From positions 4,493,254-4,557,253 of the forward strand of contig NZ_CP101750.1 of assembly GCF_026810505.1 (NCBI RefSeq): a stretch of 64,000 nt of DNA, in the 5' to 3' direction. Made by a program: the position numbers and the translations under genes. Of the stretch, positions 41,901 through 50,427 are shown piece after piece (position 1 is the stretch's first letter; every line of letters begins with the position of its first letter). The stretch comes from Streptomyces sp. Je 1-369. Its GTDB lineage: Bacteria; Actinomycetota; Actinomycetes; Streptomycetales; Streptomycetaceae. The notes beneath the pieces are model-generated. The model made no database searches. It was given only the letters and a program-made list of their open reading frames with translations, and was not told the DNA's origin.

Positions 41901-42332
41901 GTGAAGCCTTTCCGGCCGAGCCACCGCGCGGCCCCCGCGATCACCCTGGTCGGCGCAGCGCTCCTCGCGACCATGACGGCATACGCCCCCGCTCTCGCCG
42001 CGCACGTCCCCGCCGCGCGCGCCCCCGGCACCAGCGTCGAAGAGACCGCCCGCGCCGGAAGCCCCGCCGGTGAGGGACGTGAGCGGCCCGGAGGGGCTCA
42101 GCCGCCCATCCTGGACCCGACGTCCGTGCCCCACACGCCGCCCCCGGTCGCCCCGCCCCCGCGGCAGCCGAGGCCGACCCCCGCGGCCCACCGGGACACC
42201 GCATCCGACCCCACCGAACGTGCCCCGGTCGGCCCCGTGCTGCCCAATTTCCGCGTCCTGCCCCTCGGCGGCGGGCTCGTCCTCATCGGGCTCGGACTGG
42301 GCTTCCTGGGGCTGCGGCTGCGCCGCGGCTGA
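41901..42332 (+). CDS. Small exported Pro-rich protein with C-terminal membrane helix
   Basis: 143 residues from GTG 41901. An N-terminal hydrophobic segment (about 13-35, ending in ALAAHVPAARA) looks like a signal sequence. The middle is Pro/Ala/Arg/Thr-rich and probably disordered. A C-terminal hydrophobic span (LGGGLVLIGLGLGFLGLRLRRG) with a basic end resembles a membrane or sorting-type anchor, although no LPXTG or LAXTG is present. No family recognised. It lies between an 8-bp tandem array and bpa. Confidence 0.65.
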   Translation: MKPFRPSHRAAPAITLVGAALLATMTAYAPALAAHVPAARAPGTSVEETARAGSPAGEGRERPGGAQPPILDPTSVPHTPPPVAPPPRQPRPTPAAHRDTASDPTERAPVGPVLPNFRVLPLGGGLVLIGLGLGFLGLRLRRG

Positions 42333-42397
42333 GGGTGGATCAGTCGCGTATGGGGGCACCACCGATGTGTGACGTACGGGTGCGAGAGAATGGCGGC

Positions 42398-42943
42398 ATG
42401 GAGATGCCGAGGAACGAACGGTCGCCGGAGAGCCCCCAGGTCCTGGTCGTGGGCCAGGACGGAATGGCACTCGGTGGTGGCGGAGACGACGAATCCCGCG
42501 AGGTCCCGGTGACGGAGATGGTCGAACAGCCGGCCAAGGTGATGCGCATCGGCAGCATGATCAAGCAGCTGCTCGAAGAAGTGCGGGCGGCTCCTCTCGA
42601 CGAGGCGAGCCGGGTCCGCCTCAAGGAGATCCACGCCAGCTCGGTCAAGGAGCTGGAGGACGGCCTCGCCCCCGAGCTGGTCGAGGAGCTGGAGCGGCTC
42701 TCCCTGCCCTTCACCGAGGAGGCGACGCCGAGCGACGCGGAGCTGCGGATCGCGCAGGCTCAGCTGGTCGGCTGGCTGGAGGGCCTCTTCCACGGGATCC
42801 AGACGACGCTGTTCGCGCAGCAGATGGCGGCGCGGGCCCAGCTCGAGTCCATGCGGCGGGCGCTGCCGCCGGGTATGGGCGGCGGCGAGGAGGAGGACGA
42901 GGGCGGCGGCCTCGCGGGCCGCACGGGAGGCCCTTACCTGTAG
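42398..42943 (+). CDS. bpa: Bpa, ATP-independent bacterial proteasome activator (DUF2587)
   Basis: 181 residues from ATG 42398; in-frame ATGs at 42335 and 42350 are possible alternatives. The helical core (VMRIGSMIKQLLEEVRAAPLD, ELEDGLAPELVEELERLSLPF, LVGWLEGLFHGIQTTLFAQQM) is the DUF2587/Bpa family. The C-terminus GGPYL corresponds to the GQYL tail that docks into the proteasome alpha ring in M. tuberculosis. It would form dodecameric rings that open the 20S gate for unfolded proteins without ATP. The N-terminus is acidic and disordered. A 22-bp stem terminator follows. Confidence 0.92.
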   Translation: MEMPRNERSPESPQVLVVGQDGMALGGGGDDESREVPVTEMVEQPAKVMRIGSMIKQLLEEVRAAPLDEASRVRLKEIHASSVKELEDGLAPELVEELERLSLPFTEEATPSDAELRIAQAQLVGWLEGLFHGIQTTLFAQQMAARAQLESMRRALPPGMGGGEEEDEGGGLAGRTGGPYL

Positions 42944-42970
42944 ACCAGCAGTACCCGCAGTACCCGCAGT

Positions 42971-43017
42971 ACGCAGAGGGGCTCGGTACGCGCACCGCGT
43001 ACCGAGCCCCTCTGCGT
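42971..43017. terminator. Perfect 22-bp inverted repeat, bidirectional terminator
   Basis: Arms 42971-42992 and 42996-43017 are fully complementary around a 3-base loop (CAC). It lies between the stops of convergent bpa and a Ser/Thr kinase gene. Short CAGTACCCG direct repeats precede it. Confidence 0.92.
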
Positions 43018-43034
43018 GCGAAGACCAGCGCAGA

Positions 43035-44690
43035 TCAAGCAGGATTGCCCGAAGACACGTCGAACTGGATCTCCAGACCCTTCGGGTCGACCTCCGTGCC
43101 CTCCTTCGGGGTCTGCCGCATGACCGTGTCCTCGCCGTACGCGTTCTCGTCGACCGAGCGCTTGTCGTGCTGCCAGCCGGCGGACTGCAGGCAGGACAGG
43201 ACCGACTTCCAGTCCTTGAAGGTGAAGTCGGGGACCTTGATCTTTTCCTCGTCGTTGTACCCGACCTCGGGGTCGGTGCACTTCTCGGTCTCCATGGTCA
43301 TGGTCCGATTGGGACCCTTGTGACCCGCCACCGGCTGCTTCGACTTGTCGTCGGTGGGTTCCTTGCCGTCGTCGCCGCTGAGCGTCAGGGCGGTGATCAG
43401 GCCGCCGACGGCGATGAGCGCGACGACGATCGAGCCGACGATCACCGGCATGTTCCGCTTGCCGCCGCCGGAGCCGCCCGAGCCCCCGGAGCCGCCCGGA
43501 CCGACCGACGACGCCGTCGTGGCGGGCTGCGGCGAGAGGTTGTACGGCGGCGGGGTGTGCGCGCCCTGCTGCTGCGGGGCGTACGCGTTGACGGGCGGCG
43601 GGGTCTGGTAGCCGCCCTGCTGCGGGTAGCCGTAGCCCGGCGTGGGTGCGGGGGACGGGGTGGCGGGGCCGTAGGAACCCGGCTGGTACGGCGTCTGGAC
43701 GGCGCCGCTCTGCGGCATCGACGTGTCGACCGGCGGGAAGACCGCCGAACCGACGCCCGCGCCGCTCGCGGTCTGCGCGCCCGGCACGATGCTCGGGGCC
43801 GCCGCCTGGAAGGACTGGGCGACGCGCAGGCACTCGTCGCGCATGGCCTCGGCGGTGGGGAAACGCTCGTTCGGGTTCTTCTTCAGCGCGCGGGCGACGA
43901 TCGCGTCGACGGCCGGCGGCAGGGAGCGGTTGATGGAGGAGGGAGCGACCGGCTCCTCCTGGACGTGCGCGTACGCGATGGCGAGCGGCGAGTCCGCCTC
44001 GAACGGCAGTCGTCCGGTGGTCAGCTGGAACAGCATGATGCCGACGGAGTACAGGTCCGAGCGGGCGTCGACGCCGCGGCCGAGGGCCTGCTCGGGGGAG
44101 AGGTACTGCGGGGTGCCGACGACCATGCCGGTCTGCGTCATGGAGGTGACGCCCGACTGCATGGCGCGGGCGATGCCGAAGTCCATGACCTTCACGACGT
44201 TGCGCTTGGTCATCATGACGTTGCCCGGCTTGATGTCGCGGTGGACCAGGCCCATCTCGTGGCTGATCTCCAGGGCCGCGAGGACGTCCGCGGTGATCTT
44301 CAACGCCTGGTCGGTCGGCATCGCACCGAACTGGGTGACGGACGCGTCGAGCACGGAGCCGAGCGGCTTGCCCTCGACGTACTCCATGACGATGTACGGC
44401 ATCGTCGTGCCATCAAGGTCGTCTTCACCCGTGTCGAAGACCGACACGATGTTCGTGTGCGTGAGCTTCGCCACCGACTGGGCCTCGCGGCGGAAGCGCT
44501 CGCGGAAGGACTGTTCGCGGCCGAGTTCGGTGTGCAGTGTCTTGATGGCGACCTGGCGGTCCAGGACGGTGTCGTACGCGAGATGCACGGAGGCCATGCC
44601 GCCCTCGCCGAGCAGATCGCGCAGTTGGTAGCGGCCACCGGCCAGCGAACGCCCCGCGTACCGCCCCTGTGCGCCGTCCTGGCTGCTCAT
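43035..44690 (-). CDS. Membrane Ser/Thr protein kinase with single PASTA-like domain
   Basis: 551 residues from ATG 44690. Kinase domain (about 20-285) with GEGGMASVH, Lys50, HRD 150-152, DFG in [10 protein letters not shown] and activation loop TSMTQT. A Gln/Pro/Tyr-rich cytoplasmic linker, one membrane helix (about 420-442) and an extracytoplasmic C-terminal domain with VPDFTFKDWKSVLSCLQSAGW and MRQTPKEGTEVDPKG, readable as one PASTA-like repeat with two Cys. It is divergent from a second kinase gene. The pair may replace the pknA missing from the pknB operon. Confidence 0.93.
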   Translation of the reverse strand: MSSQDGAQGRYAGRSLAGGRYQLRDLLGEGGMASVHLAYDTVLDRQVAIKTLHTELGREQSFRERFRREAQSVAKLTHTNIVSVFDTGEDDLDGTTMPYIVMEYVEGKPLGSVLDASVTQFGAMPTDQALKITADVLAALEISHEMGLVHRDIKPGNVMMTKRNVVKVMDFGIARAMQSGVTSMTQTGMVVGTPQYLSPEQALGRGVDARSDLYSVGIMLFQLTTGRLPFEADSPLAIAYAHVQEEPVAPSSINRSLPPAVDAIVARALKKNPNERFPTAEAMRDECLRVAQSFQAAAPSIVPGAQTASGAGVGSAVFPPVDTSMPQSGAVQTPYQPGSYGPATPSPAPTPGYGYPQQGGYQTPPPVNAYAPQQQGAHTPPPYNLSPQPATTASSVGPGGSGGSGGSGGGKRNMPVIVGSIVVALIAVGGLITALTLSGDDGKEPTDDKSKQPVAGHKGPNRTMTMETEKCTDPEVGYNDEEKIKVPDFTFKDWKSVLSCLQSAGWQHDKRSVDENAYGEDTVMRQTPKEGTEVDPKGLEIQFDVSSGNPA

Positions 44691-44995
44691 CTCGTGCGTC
44701 CCCCATCGGCGCGGCTGCCGGACGGCTCCGCGGCTCCTGATCGATTACCGCTATTCCAGGCCAAGTCTGCCCCAGGACGATGACGCGTCAAGCTCGGTGC
44801 CCGTTCCGTGACCGTACGCGCAAGAAGCGTCTCGGAAGCGTTACAAGTTTGCGCATGGGACCCCCGGGCGGCTTTGATGTCCGGTCCACCTCGGACCGGC
44901 GGGGCGCGCGAAGGCTGTAGCGTGGCCGACTGAGTACCCGGTATCTCCACGTACTCGGCACCAAGTACCACGACCAGAAACGACGGCGAGGACTG
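44691..44995. other. Divergent promoter region between two kinase genes
   Basis: About 305 bases with no gene. I see no clear palindrome; short direct repeats of AAGCGT and two GTACTCGG-like stretches are present. It must hold two promoters. Confidence 0.5.
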
Positions 44996-46558
44996 ATGGC
45001 ACAGACGCAGCGCGCTCAGGGCCCGTCCGACCCCGAGGCGACTGGCGGCGGTATGTCTGACGCGCCTGAATTGTGGGGTAACGGCGGGCTCGTCGGCGAC
45101 GGCCGGTACCGGCTGACCCACAGACTCGGCCGGGGCGGCATGGCCGAGGTCTTCGCGGCCGAAGACGTACGTCTCGGGCGTACGGTCGCGGTCAAGCTGC
45201 TCCGCTCCGACCTCGCGGAGGACCCGGTCTCCAAGGCGCGTTTCACGCGTGAGGCGCAGTCCGTCGCCGGTCTCAACCACCACGCTGTGGTCGCGGTGTA
45301 CGACTCCGGTGAAGACGTCGTCGGGCCGAGCGTCGTCCCGTACATCGTCATGGAGATCGTCGAGGGCCGGACGATCCGCGATCTGCTGATCAACGCGGAG
45401 GCGCCGGGTCCCGAGCAGGCGCTGATCATCGTGTCGGGCGTCCTCGAAGCCCTGGCCTATTCGCACCAGCACGGCATCGTGCACCGCGACATCAAGCCCG
45501 CGAACGTGATCATCACCCACACCGGTGCGGTGAAGGTGATGGACTTCGGCATCGCGCGCGCCCTGCACGGCGCGCAGTCGACGATGACGCAGACCGGCAT
45601 GGTCATGGGCACGCCCCAGTACCTCTCGCCGGAGCAGGCGCTCGGCAAGGCCGTCGACCACCGCTCCGACCTGTACGCGACGGGCTGTCTCCTCTACGAA
45701 CTGCTCGCCCTGCGGCCCCCCTTCACCGGTGAGACGCCGCTCTCCGTCGTCTACCAGCACGTCCAGGACCAGGCCGTGCCGCCGTCCGAGGTCTCGGACG
45801 CGGCGCCGCCGGAGCTGGACGGGCTCGTCATGCGCTCCCTCGCGAAGGACCCGGACGACCGGTTCCAGACCGCTGAGGAGATGCGCGGCCTGGTCCAGTA
45901 CGGGCTGCAGATGCTGGCCGAGCAGGGCAGCCACACCGGGACCTGGAACACCGGACCCGTGGCGATGCACGAGGGCGGCAACACCTCGGCCATGGGCCTC
46001 GCGGGCACCACGGCGATGGCGCACCCGGACTCCGGTACGGCGCAGATCCCCAGTCCCATGCTGCGTCCGCCGGGCGACGACGGCGGCTTCGACGGCGGGC
46101 ACCACGGCGGCAAGGGCCGCCGCGGCCGACTGTGGATCGTCGCCGTGCTCGCGATCATCGCCATCGCGGTGGGTGTGGCGTTCGCGCTCTCCGCGACCGA
46201 CAAGAAGGACAAGAAGGACCCGCCGAAGACTCCCGCGACGAAGCAGTCGCAGTCCAAGGAGCCGAGCAAGAGCGCGGACGACGAGACGCAGGACGAGACG
46301 TCGGACCCGGACACGGGCACGGGCGGCGAGACGGACTACACCGAGCCGACGAACCGGCCGACGAACCCGACGTACCCGACGACGCGTCCGACGACGCCCA
46401 CCGGGAACCCGACGACGCCGACCGGTGATCCGACCACGCCGACCGGCGATCCGACCACGCCCACCAAGGACCCGACCGAGCCGACGAGCGACCCGACCGA
46501 TCCCGGTGGCGACGACGAGGGTGCGGGCAACGGCGGCGCCGACGGCGAAGGGGCCTGA
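44996..46558 (+). CDS. Membrane Ser/Thr protein kinase with Pro/Thr repeat ectodomain
   Basis: 520 residues. The kinase domain (about 37-300) has GRGGMAEVF, Lys67, [17 protein letters not shown] and activation loop STMTQTGMV. One membrane helix ([20 protein letters not shown], about 378-397) leads to a Lys/Ser-rich stalk and then [12 protein letters not shown] repeats with an acidic Gly-rich end. There is no PASTA domain. The repeats are likely wall-spanning or surface glycosylation sites, which is inference. Divergent from the PASTA kinase gene and convergent with the split-barrel gene. Confidence 0.93.
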   Translation: MAQTQRAQGPSDPEATGGGMSDAPELWGNGGLVGDGRYRLTHRLGRGGMAEVFAAEDVRLGRTVAVKLLRSDLAEDPVSKARFTREAQSVAGLNHHAVVAVYDSGEDVVGPSVVPYIVMEIVEGRTIRDLLINAEAPGPEQALIIVSGVLEALAYSHQHGIVHRDIKPANVIITHTGAVKVMDFGIARALHGAQSTMTQTGMVMGTPQYLSPEQALGKAVDHRSDLYATGCLLYELLALRPPFTGETPLSVVYQHVQDQAVPPSEVSDAAPPELDGLVMRSLAKDPDDRFQTAEEMRGLVQYGLQMLAEQGSHTGTWNTGPVAMHEGGNTSAMGLAGTTAMAHPDSGTAQIPSPMLRPPGDDGGFDGGHHGGKGRRGRLWIVAVLAIIAIAVGVAFALSATDKKDKKDPPKTPATKQSQSKEPSKSADDETQDETSDPDTGTGGETDYTEPTNRPTNPTYPTTRPTTPTGNPTTPTGDPTTPTGDPTTPTKDPTEPTSDPTDPGGDDEGAGNGGADGEGA

Positions 46559-46570
46559 GAGACAGGCCCC
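46550..46570. terminator. Terminator hairpin overlapping kinase stop codon
   Basis: GGGGCCTG (46550-46557) pairs with CAGGCCCC (46563-46570) around AGAGA. The left arm includes the end of the kinase reading frame; it also serves the converging gene ending at 46574. Confidence 0.8.
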
Positions 46571-46573
46571 GGT

Positions 46574-46996
46574 CTACAGGATGTGCTGCAGCTGGCGGTC
46601 GTGGCCGGCGTGCAGCGTGTGGACCGTGCTGAACTGCGGCTCTATCCGCAGGTAGACCGGGTCGAAGAGCTCGCCGTCCATGTAGTGCGGGGCGGGCCCG
46701 AAGAGTTCGAGCTCCGCGTTGGTCGGCTCGACCCGGTCGCAGACGCCGACGAGCTGGACGGTCCACTGGCCGTCCCTCGCGCTCGCCACGTTGAGGTTGT
46801 CCGCGCCGTACGCGACGACACTGCCGACGCAGGCCTGGTGGTAGCCGTATCCCTTGTGCATGCGGAGCAGGAGCTTCTCGTCCACGACGATGTGCCGGGC
46901 CGCGGCGAGGAAGGGCAGCGCGCGCATGCTGGTCGCCACCCGGCCGTAGTCGGTGCGGCGGAGCAGTTCGAAGGCGAGCTGTTCGTCGGTGGACAT
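46574..46996 (-). CDS. Pyridoxamine 5'-phosphate oxidase-like split-barrel protein
   Basis: 140 residues from ATG 46996 with AAGGTGGGGG upstream; a further ATG 18 bases earlier lacks one. The pattern DYGRVATSMRALPFLAAARHIVVDEKLLLRM, split over about 13-43, followed by SVVAYGADNLN and WTVQLVGVCDRVE is that of FMN or F420-binding split-barrel proteins. The order small barrel then C-terminal LRIEPQFSTVHTL fits small flavin reductase-like members. Cofactor and substrate are unknown. Confidence 0.8.
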   Translation of the reverse strand: MSTDEQLAFELLRRTDYGRVATSMRALPFLAAARHIVVDEKLLLRMHKGYGYHQACVGSVVAYGADNLNVASARDGQWTVQLVGVCDRVEPTNAELELFGPAPHYMDGELFDPVYLRIEPQFSTVHTLHAGHDRQLQHIL

Positions 46997-47163
46997 GCCC
47001 CCACCTTGGTTCATGGACAGGGCGTCGGAAAAGGGGATCCCGCCCCCATCAACGAAGGACGTAAGTCCCTGAACCGCTGAACACCGTCATCCGTCGTGCC
47101 CCGCACGCCGTCATCCGTCGCGCCCCCGCGCGCCCCCGTGCTTCCCGCGCGCCGCCGCTCGCG

Positions 47164-47844
47164 TCAGTGCTGCTTCTCCGCCTGCATGCGCGCCACGTAC
47201 GCCGCGGCCTGGGAGCGCCGCTCCATGCCCAGCTTGGACAGCAGGCTGGAGACGTAGTTCTTGATCGTCTTCTCGGCGAGGTGCAGCCGCTCACCGATCA
47301 CGCGGTTGGTCAGGCCCTCGCCGATGAGGTCGAGGATCTTCCGCTCCTGGTCGGTGAGGTTCGCCAGGCGGTCGTCGCCCTTGGCGTTGTTGCCGTCGCG
47401 CAGCCGCGCCAGGACCCGGGCCGTCGCGACGGGGTCGAGCAGGGACTTTCCCGCAGCGACGTCGCGCACGGCGGTGAGGAGCTCATTGCCGCGAATGGCC
47501 TTGAGGACATAACCGGAGGCACCGGCCATGATCGCGTCGAAAAGGGCCTCGTCGTCGGCGAACGAGGTGAGCATCAGGCATTTGATGTCCTCGTTCTGCG
47601 AACGGATCTCGCGGCACACCTCGACACCGCTGCCGTCCGGCAGGCGCACGTCGAGCACCGCCACATCCGGACGGGTCGCGGGGATCCTGACCAGGGCGTC
47701 CGCCGCGGTGCCGGCTTCGCCGACCACCTCGATGTCGGCCTCCACGGACAGCAGCTCATGGACTCCACGCCGGACCACCTCGTGGTCGTCGAGGAGAAAA
47801 ACCGTAATTTTTCCATCTTCGCGCACGGAGCCAGTCTCACACAC
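47164..47844 (-). CDS. NarL/DevR-type response regulator
   Basis: 226 residues from GTG 47844; GTG 47826 is possible. The receiver domain has the acidic pair LLDDHE, phosphoacceptor Asp65 in [18 protein letters not shown] and LKAIRG (Lys). The C-terminal LuxR-type HTH reads [25 protein letters not shown] then [21 protein letters not shown]. No sensor kinase gene is adjacent, so it is an orphan. It resembles DevR/DosR, the hypoxia and nitric oxide regulator. It is divergent from a bkd operon across two palindromes. Confidence 0.92.
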   Translation of the reverse strand: MCETGSVREDGKITVFLLDDHEVVRRGVHELLSVEADIEVVGEAGTAADALVRIPATRPDVAVLDVRLPDGSGVEVCREIRSQNEDIKCLMLTSFADDEALFDAIMAGASGYVLKAIRGNELLTAVRDVAAGKSLLDPVATARVLARLRDGNNAKGDDRLANLTDQERKILDLIGEGLTNRVIGERLHLAEKTIKNYVSSLLSKLGMERRSQAAAYVARMQAEKQH

Positions 47845-47976
47845 GATCTCTTTGCGTGCCCGTGCGGAACCCTTCGGAACCCTTCCCGTCCCCGGGGTGG
47901 CCGGGATAACGTGCCGGTGTTCCGGCCCCCTGCCAGGCTGTGATCAGTGCTGTGACCAGGAAGTGTTCCCGGTTTT

Positions 47977-48008
47977 CTCGACATACTCGGAAATCCGAGT
48001 ATGTCGAG
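47977..48008. promoter_or_regulatory. 15-bp inverted repeat upstream of bkd operon 1
   Basis: CTCGACATACTCGGA (47977-47991) and TCCGAGTATGTCGAG (47994-48008) are perfectly complementary around AA. Because both flanking genes are transcribed away from it, it is not their terminator. It is most likely an operator or a leader hairpin. Confidence 0.75.
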
Positions 48009-48022
48009 CGACTGACCGTTTA

Positions 48023-48036
48023 CTTGGAAATCCAAG
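48023..48036. promoter_or_regulatory. Second palindrome with the same GGAAATCC core
   Basis: CTTGGAAATCCAAG is a 6-bp inverted repeat around AA. It shares the central GGAAATCC with the larger repeat; their centres are 37 bp apart. Confidence 0.65.
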
Positions 48037-48231
48037 CAAATTCGCAGGTCAGATGGGGTTTCACAGAAATGGGAAGCACTGGGTAACGTGCTTTGAGCAG
48101 GGCGCTCGCCGGGGCACCTGTCACGCCTGTTCCCGGCTGAGTCGCACCCACCCCGTGCGCGGGCACGGACCAGGCGAGCCGTACTGGTTTTCCCGGTAAC
48201 CCCCGGGGGCCGGACCGACGGAGGAGCACAC

Positions 48232-49431
48232 GTGACCGTGGAGAGCACCGCCGCGCGCAAACCGCGCCGCAGCAGTACCGGCAGCGGCAAGCGCGCAAGC
48301 GCCAAGAAGCCCGCGCCGCAGAAAAGCACCGAGCCCGAGCTGATTCAGCTGTTGACGCCCGAGGGCAAGCGGGTCAAGGACGCGAAGAACGCGGTGTACG
48401 ACGCGTACGTCGCGGACATCACCGCGGAGGAGCTGCGCGACCTCTACCGCGACATGGTCCTCACCCGTCGCTTCGACGCCGAGGCCACCGCGCTGCAGCG
48501 CCAGGGTGAGCTGGGTCTGTGGGCGTCGCTGCTCGGCCAGGAGGCCGCCCAGATCGGTTCGGGCCGCGCCACCCGCGACGACGACTACGTCTTCCCCACC
48601 TACCGCGAGCACGGCGTCGCCTGGTGCCGCGGGGTGGACCCGACGAACCTGCTCGGCATGTTCCGCGGCGTGAACAACGGCGGCTGGGACCCGAACAGCA
48701 ACAACTTCCACCTGTACACGATCGTCATCGGCTCGCAGACCCTGCACGCCACCGGTTACGCGATGGGCGTGGCCAAGGACGGCGCGGACTCGGCCGTGAT
48801 CGCGTACTTCGGAGACGGCGCCTCCAGCCAGGGCGACGTAGCTGAATCGTTCACCTTCTCCGCGGTCTACAACGCCCCCGTCGTGTTCTTCTGCCAGAAC
48901 AACCAGTGGGCGATCTCCGAGCCCACCGAGAAGCAGACCCGGGTGCCGCTCTACCAGCGCGCGCAGGGCTACGGCTTCCCCGGCGTACGGGTCGACGGCA
49001 ACGACGTGCTCGCCGTGCTCGCCGTCACCAAGTGGGCGCTGGAGCGCGCCCGCACGGGCGAGGGCCCGGCGCTGATCGAGGCGTTCACGTACCGCATGGG
49101 CGCGCACACCACCTCCGACGACCCGACCAAGTACCGCAACGACGACGAGCGGGTGGCCTGGGAGGCCAAGGACCCGATCCTGCGGCTCCGGGCGTACCTG
49201 GAGACCGAAGGTCACGCGGATGAGGGATTTTTCGCGGAACTCGAAGACGAGAGCGAAGCGTTGGGCAAGCGAGTGCGAGAGGTGGTGCGGGCGATGCCGG
49301 ATCCGGATCTGATGGCGATCTTCGAGAATGTCTACGCGGACGGGCACGCGCTCGTGGACGAGGAGCGCGCCCAGTTCGCCGCCTATCAGGCGTCGTTCGC
49401 GGACGCCCCCGCGGCCGGGGAGGTCAAGTAA
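48232..49431 (+). CDS. bkdA: Branched-chain 2-oxoacid dehydrogenase E1 alpha (operon 1)
   Basis: 399 residues from GTG 48232 with GGAGGAG upstream. A basic Lys/Ser/Arg/Ala N-terminal tail (about 1-30) precedes the E1 alpha fold: TRRFDAEATALQRQGELGLW, ThDP motif GDGASSQGDVAESFTFSAVY through CQNNQWAISEP, and FTYRMGAHTTSDDPTKYR. Same reaction as its paralogue at 33042, from which it differs strongly in the substrate channel segment (NGGWDPNSNNFHLYT). It is first of three tightly spaced genes. Confidence 0.93.
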   Translation: MTVESTAARKPRRSSTGSGKRASAKKPAPQKSTEPELIQLLTPEGKRVKDAKNAVYDAYVADITAEELRDLYRDMVLTRRFDAEATALQRQGELGLWASLLGQEAAQIGSGRATRDDDYVFPTYREHGVAWCRGVDPTNLLGMFRGVNNGGWDPNSNNFHLYTIVIGSQTLHATGYAMGVAKDGADSAVIAYFGDGASSQGDVAESFTFSAVYNAPVVFFCQNNQWAISEPTEKQTRVPLYQRAQGYGFPGVRVDGNDVLAVLAVTKWALERARTGEGPALIEAFTYRMGAHTTSDDPTKYRNDDERVAWEAKDPILRLRAYLETEGHADEGFFAELEDESEALGKRVREVVRAMPDPDLMAIFENVYADGHALVDEERAQFAAYQASFADAPAAGEVK

Positions 49432-49433
49432 CC

Positions 49434-50414
49434 ATGGCTGTCCAGAAACTTCCCATCGCCAAGGCGATCAACGAATCCCTGCGCACCGCGCTGGAGAACG
49501 ACCCCAAGGTCCTCATCATGGGTGAGGACGTCGGCAAGCTCGGCGGCGTCTTCCGGGTGACGGACGGGCTGCAGAAGGACTTCGGCGAGGAGCGGGTCAT
49601 CGACACCCCGCTCGCCGAGTCCGGCATCGTCGGCACGGCCATCGGCCTCGCCCTGCGGGGGTACCGCCCCGTGGTGGAGATCCAGTTCGACGGCTTCGTC
49701 TTCCCGGCGTACGACCAGATCGTCACGCAGCTCGCGAAGATGCACGCCCGCGCGCTCGGCAAGATCAAGATGCCCGTCGTCATCCGCATTCCGTACGGCG
49801 GTGGCATCGGCGCGGTCGAGCACCACAGCGAGTCCCCCGAGACCCTCTTCGCGCACGTCGCGGGCCTCAAGGTGGTCTCCCCCTCGAACTCGGCGGATGC
49901 CTACTGGATGATGCAGCAGGCCATCCAGAGCGACGACCCGGTGATCTTCTTCGAACCGAAGCGGCGCTACTGGGACAAGGGCGAGGTCGACAAGGAAGCG
50001 ATCCCCGGCCCCCTGCACAAGGCCACCGTCGCCCGCGAGGGCACCGACCTCACGCTCGCCGCGTACGGCCCGATGGTGAAGGTCTGCCTGGAGGCGGCCG
50101 CGGCCGCCGAGGAGGAGGGCAAGTCCCTCGAGGTCGTCGACCTGCGCTCCATGTCGCCCATCGACTTCGACTCCGTGCAGGCGTCCGTGGAGAAGACGCG
50201 GCGGCTCGTCGTCGTCCATGAGGCCCCGGTCTTCCTGGGCACGGGCGCGGAGATCGCGGCGCGCATCACCGAGCGGTGCTTCTACCACCTGGAGGCGCCC
50301 GTGCTGCGGGTCGGCGGCTATCACGCCCCGTACCCGCCGGCGCGCCTGGAGGAGGAGTACCTGCCGGGTCTCGACAGGGTGCTCGACGCCGTCGACCGCT
50401 CGCTGGCGTACTGA
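49434..50414 (+). CDS. bkdB: Branched-chain 2-oxoacid dehydrogenase E1 beta (operon 1)
   Basis: 326 residues, ATG 2 bases after the E1 alpha stop. Signature segments: LIMGEDVGKLGGVFRVTDGL, DTPLAESGIVGTAIGLALRG, FVFPAYDQIVTQLAKMHAR, and VVHEAPVFLGTGAEIAARITE. It lacks the Lys/Pro-rich N-terminal repeat of the other E1 beta. It forms the E1 heterotetramer with the preceding product. Confidence 0.94.
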   Translation: MAVQKLPIAKAINESLRTALENDPKVLIMGEDVGKLGGVFRVTDGLQKDFGEERVIDTPLAESGIVGTAIGLALRGYRPVVEIQFDGFVFPAYDQIVTQLAKMHARALGKIKMPVVIRIPYGGGIGAVEHHSESPETLFAHVAGLKVVSPSNSADAYWMMQQAIQSDDPVIFFEPKRRYWDKGEVDKEAIPGPLHKATVAREGTDLTLAAYGPMVKVCLEAAAAAEEEGKSLEVVDLRSMSPIDFDSVQASVEKTRRLVVVHEAPVFLGTGAEIAARITERCFYHLEAPVLRVGGYHAPYPPARLEEEYLPGLDRVLDAVDRSLAY

Positions 50415-50427
50415 GGGGGAGAGGGTT

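Noticed and set aside
45235..45250. GTTTCACGCGTGAG considered as another parS
   Set aside because: Three mismatches including the central CACGTG, which is essential for ParB recognition.
47977..48008. Large inverted repeat considered as a transcription terminator
   Set aside because: Both flanking genes are transcribed away from it, so no transcript of a neighbouring gene should end there.
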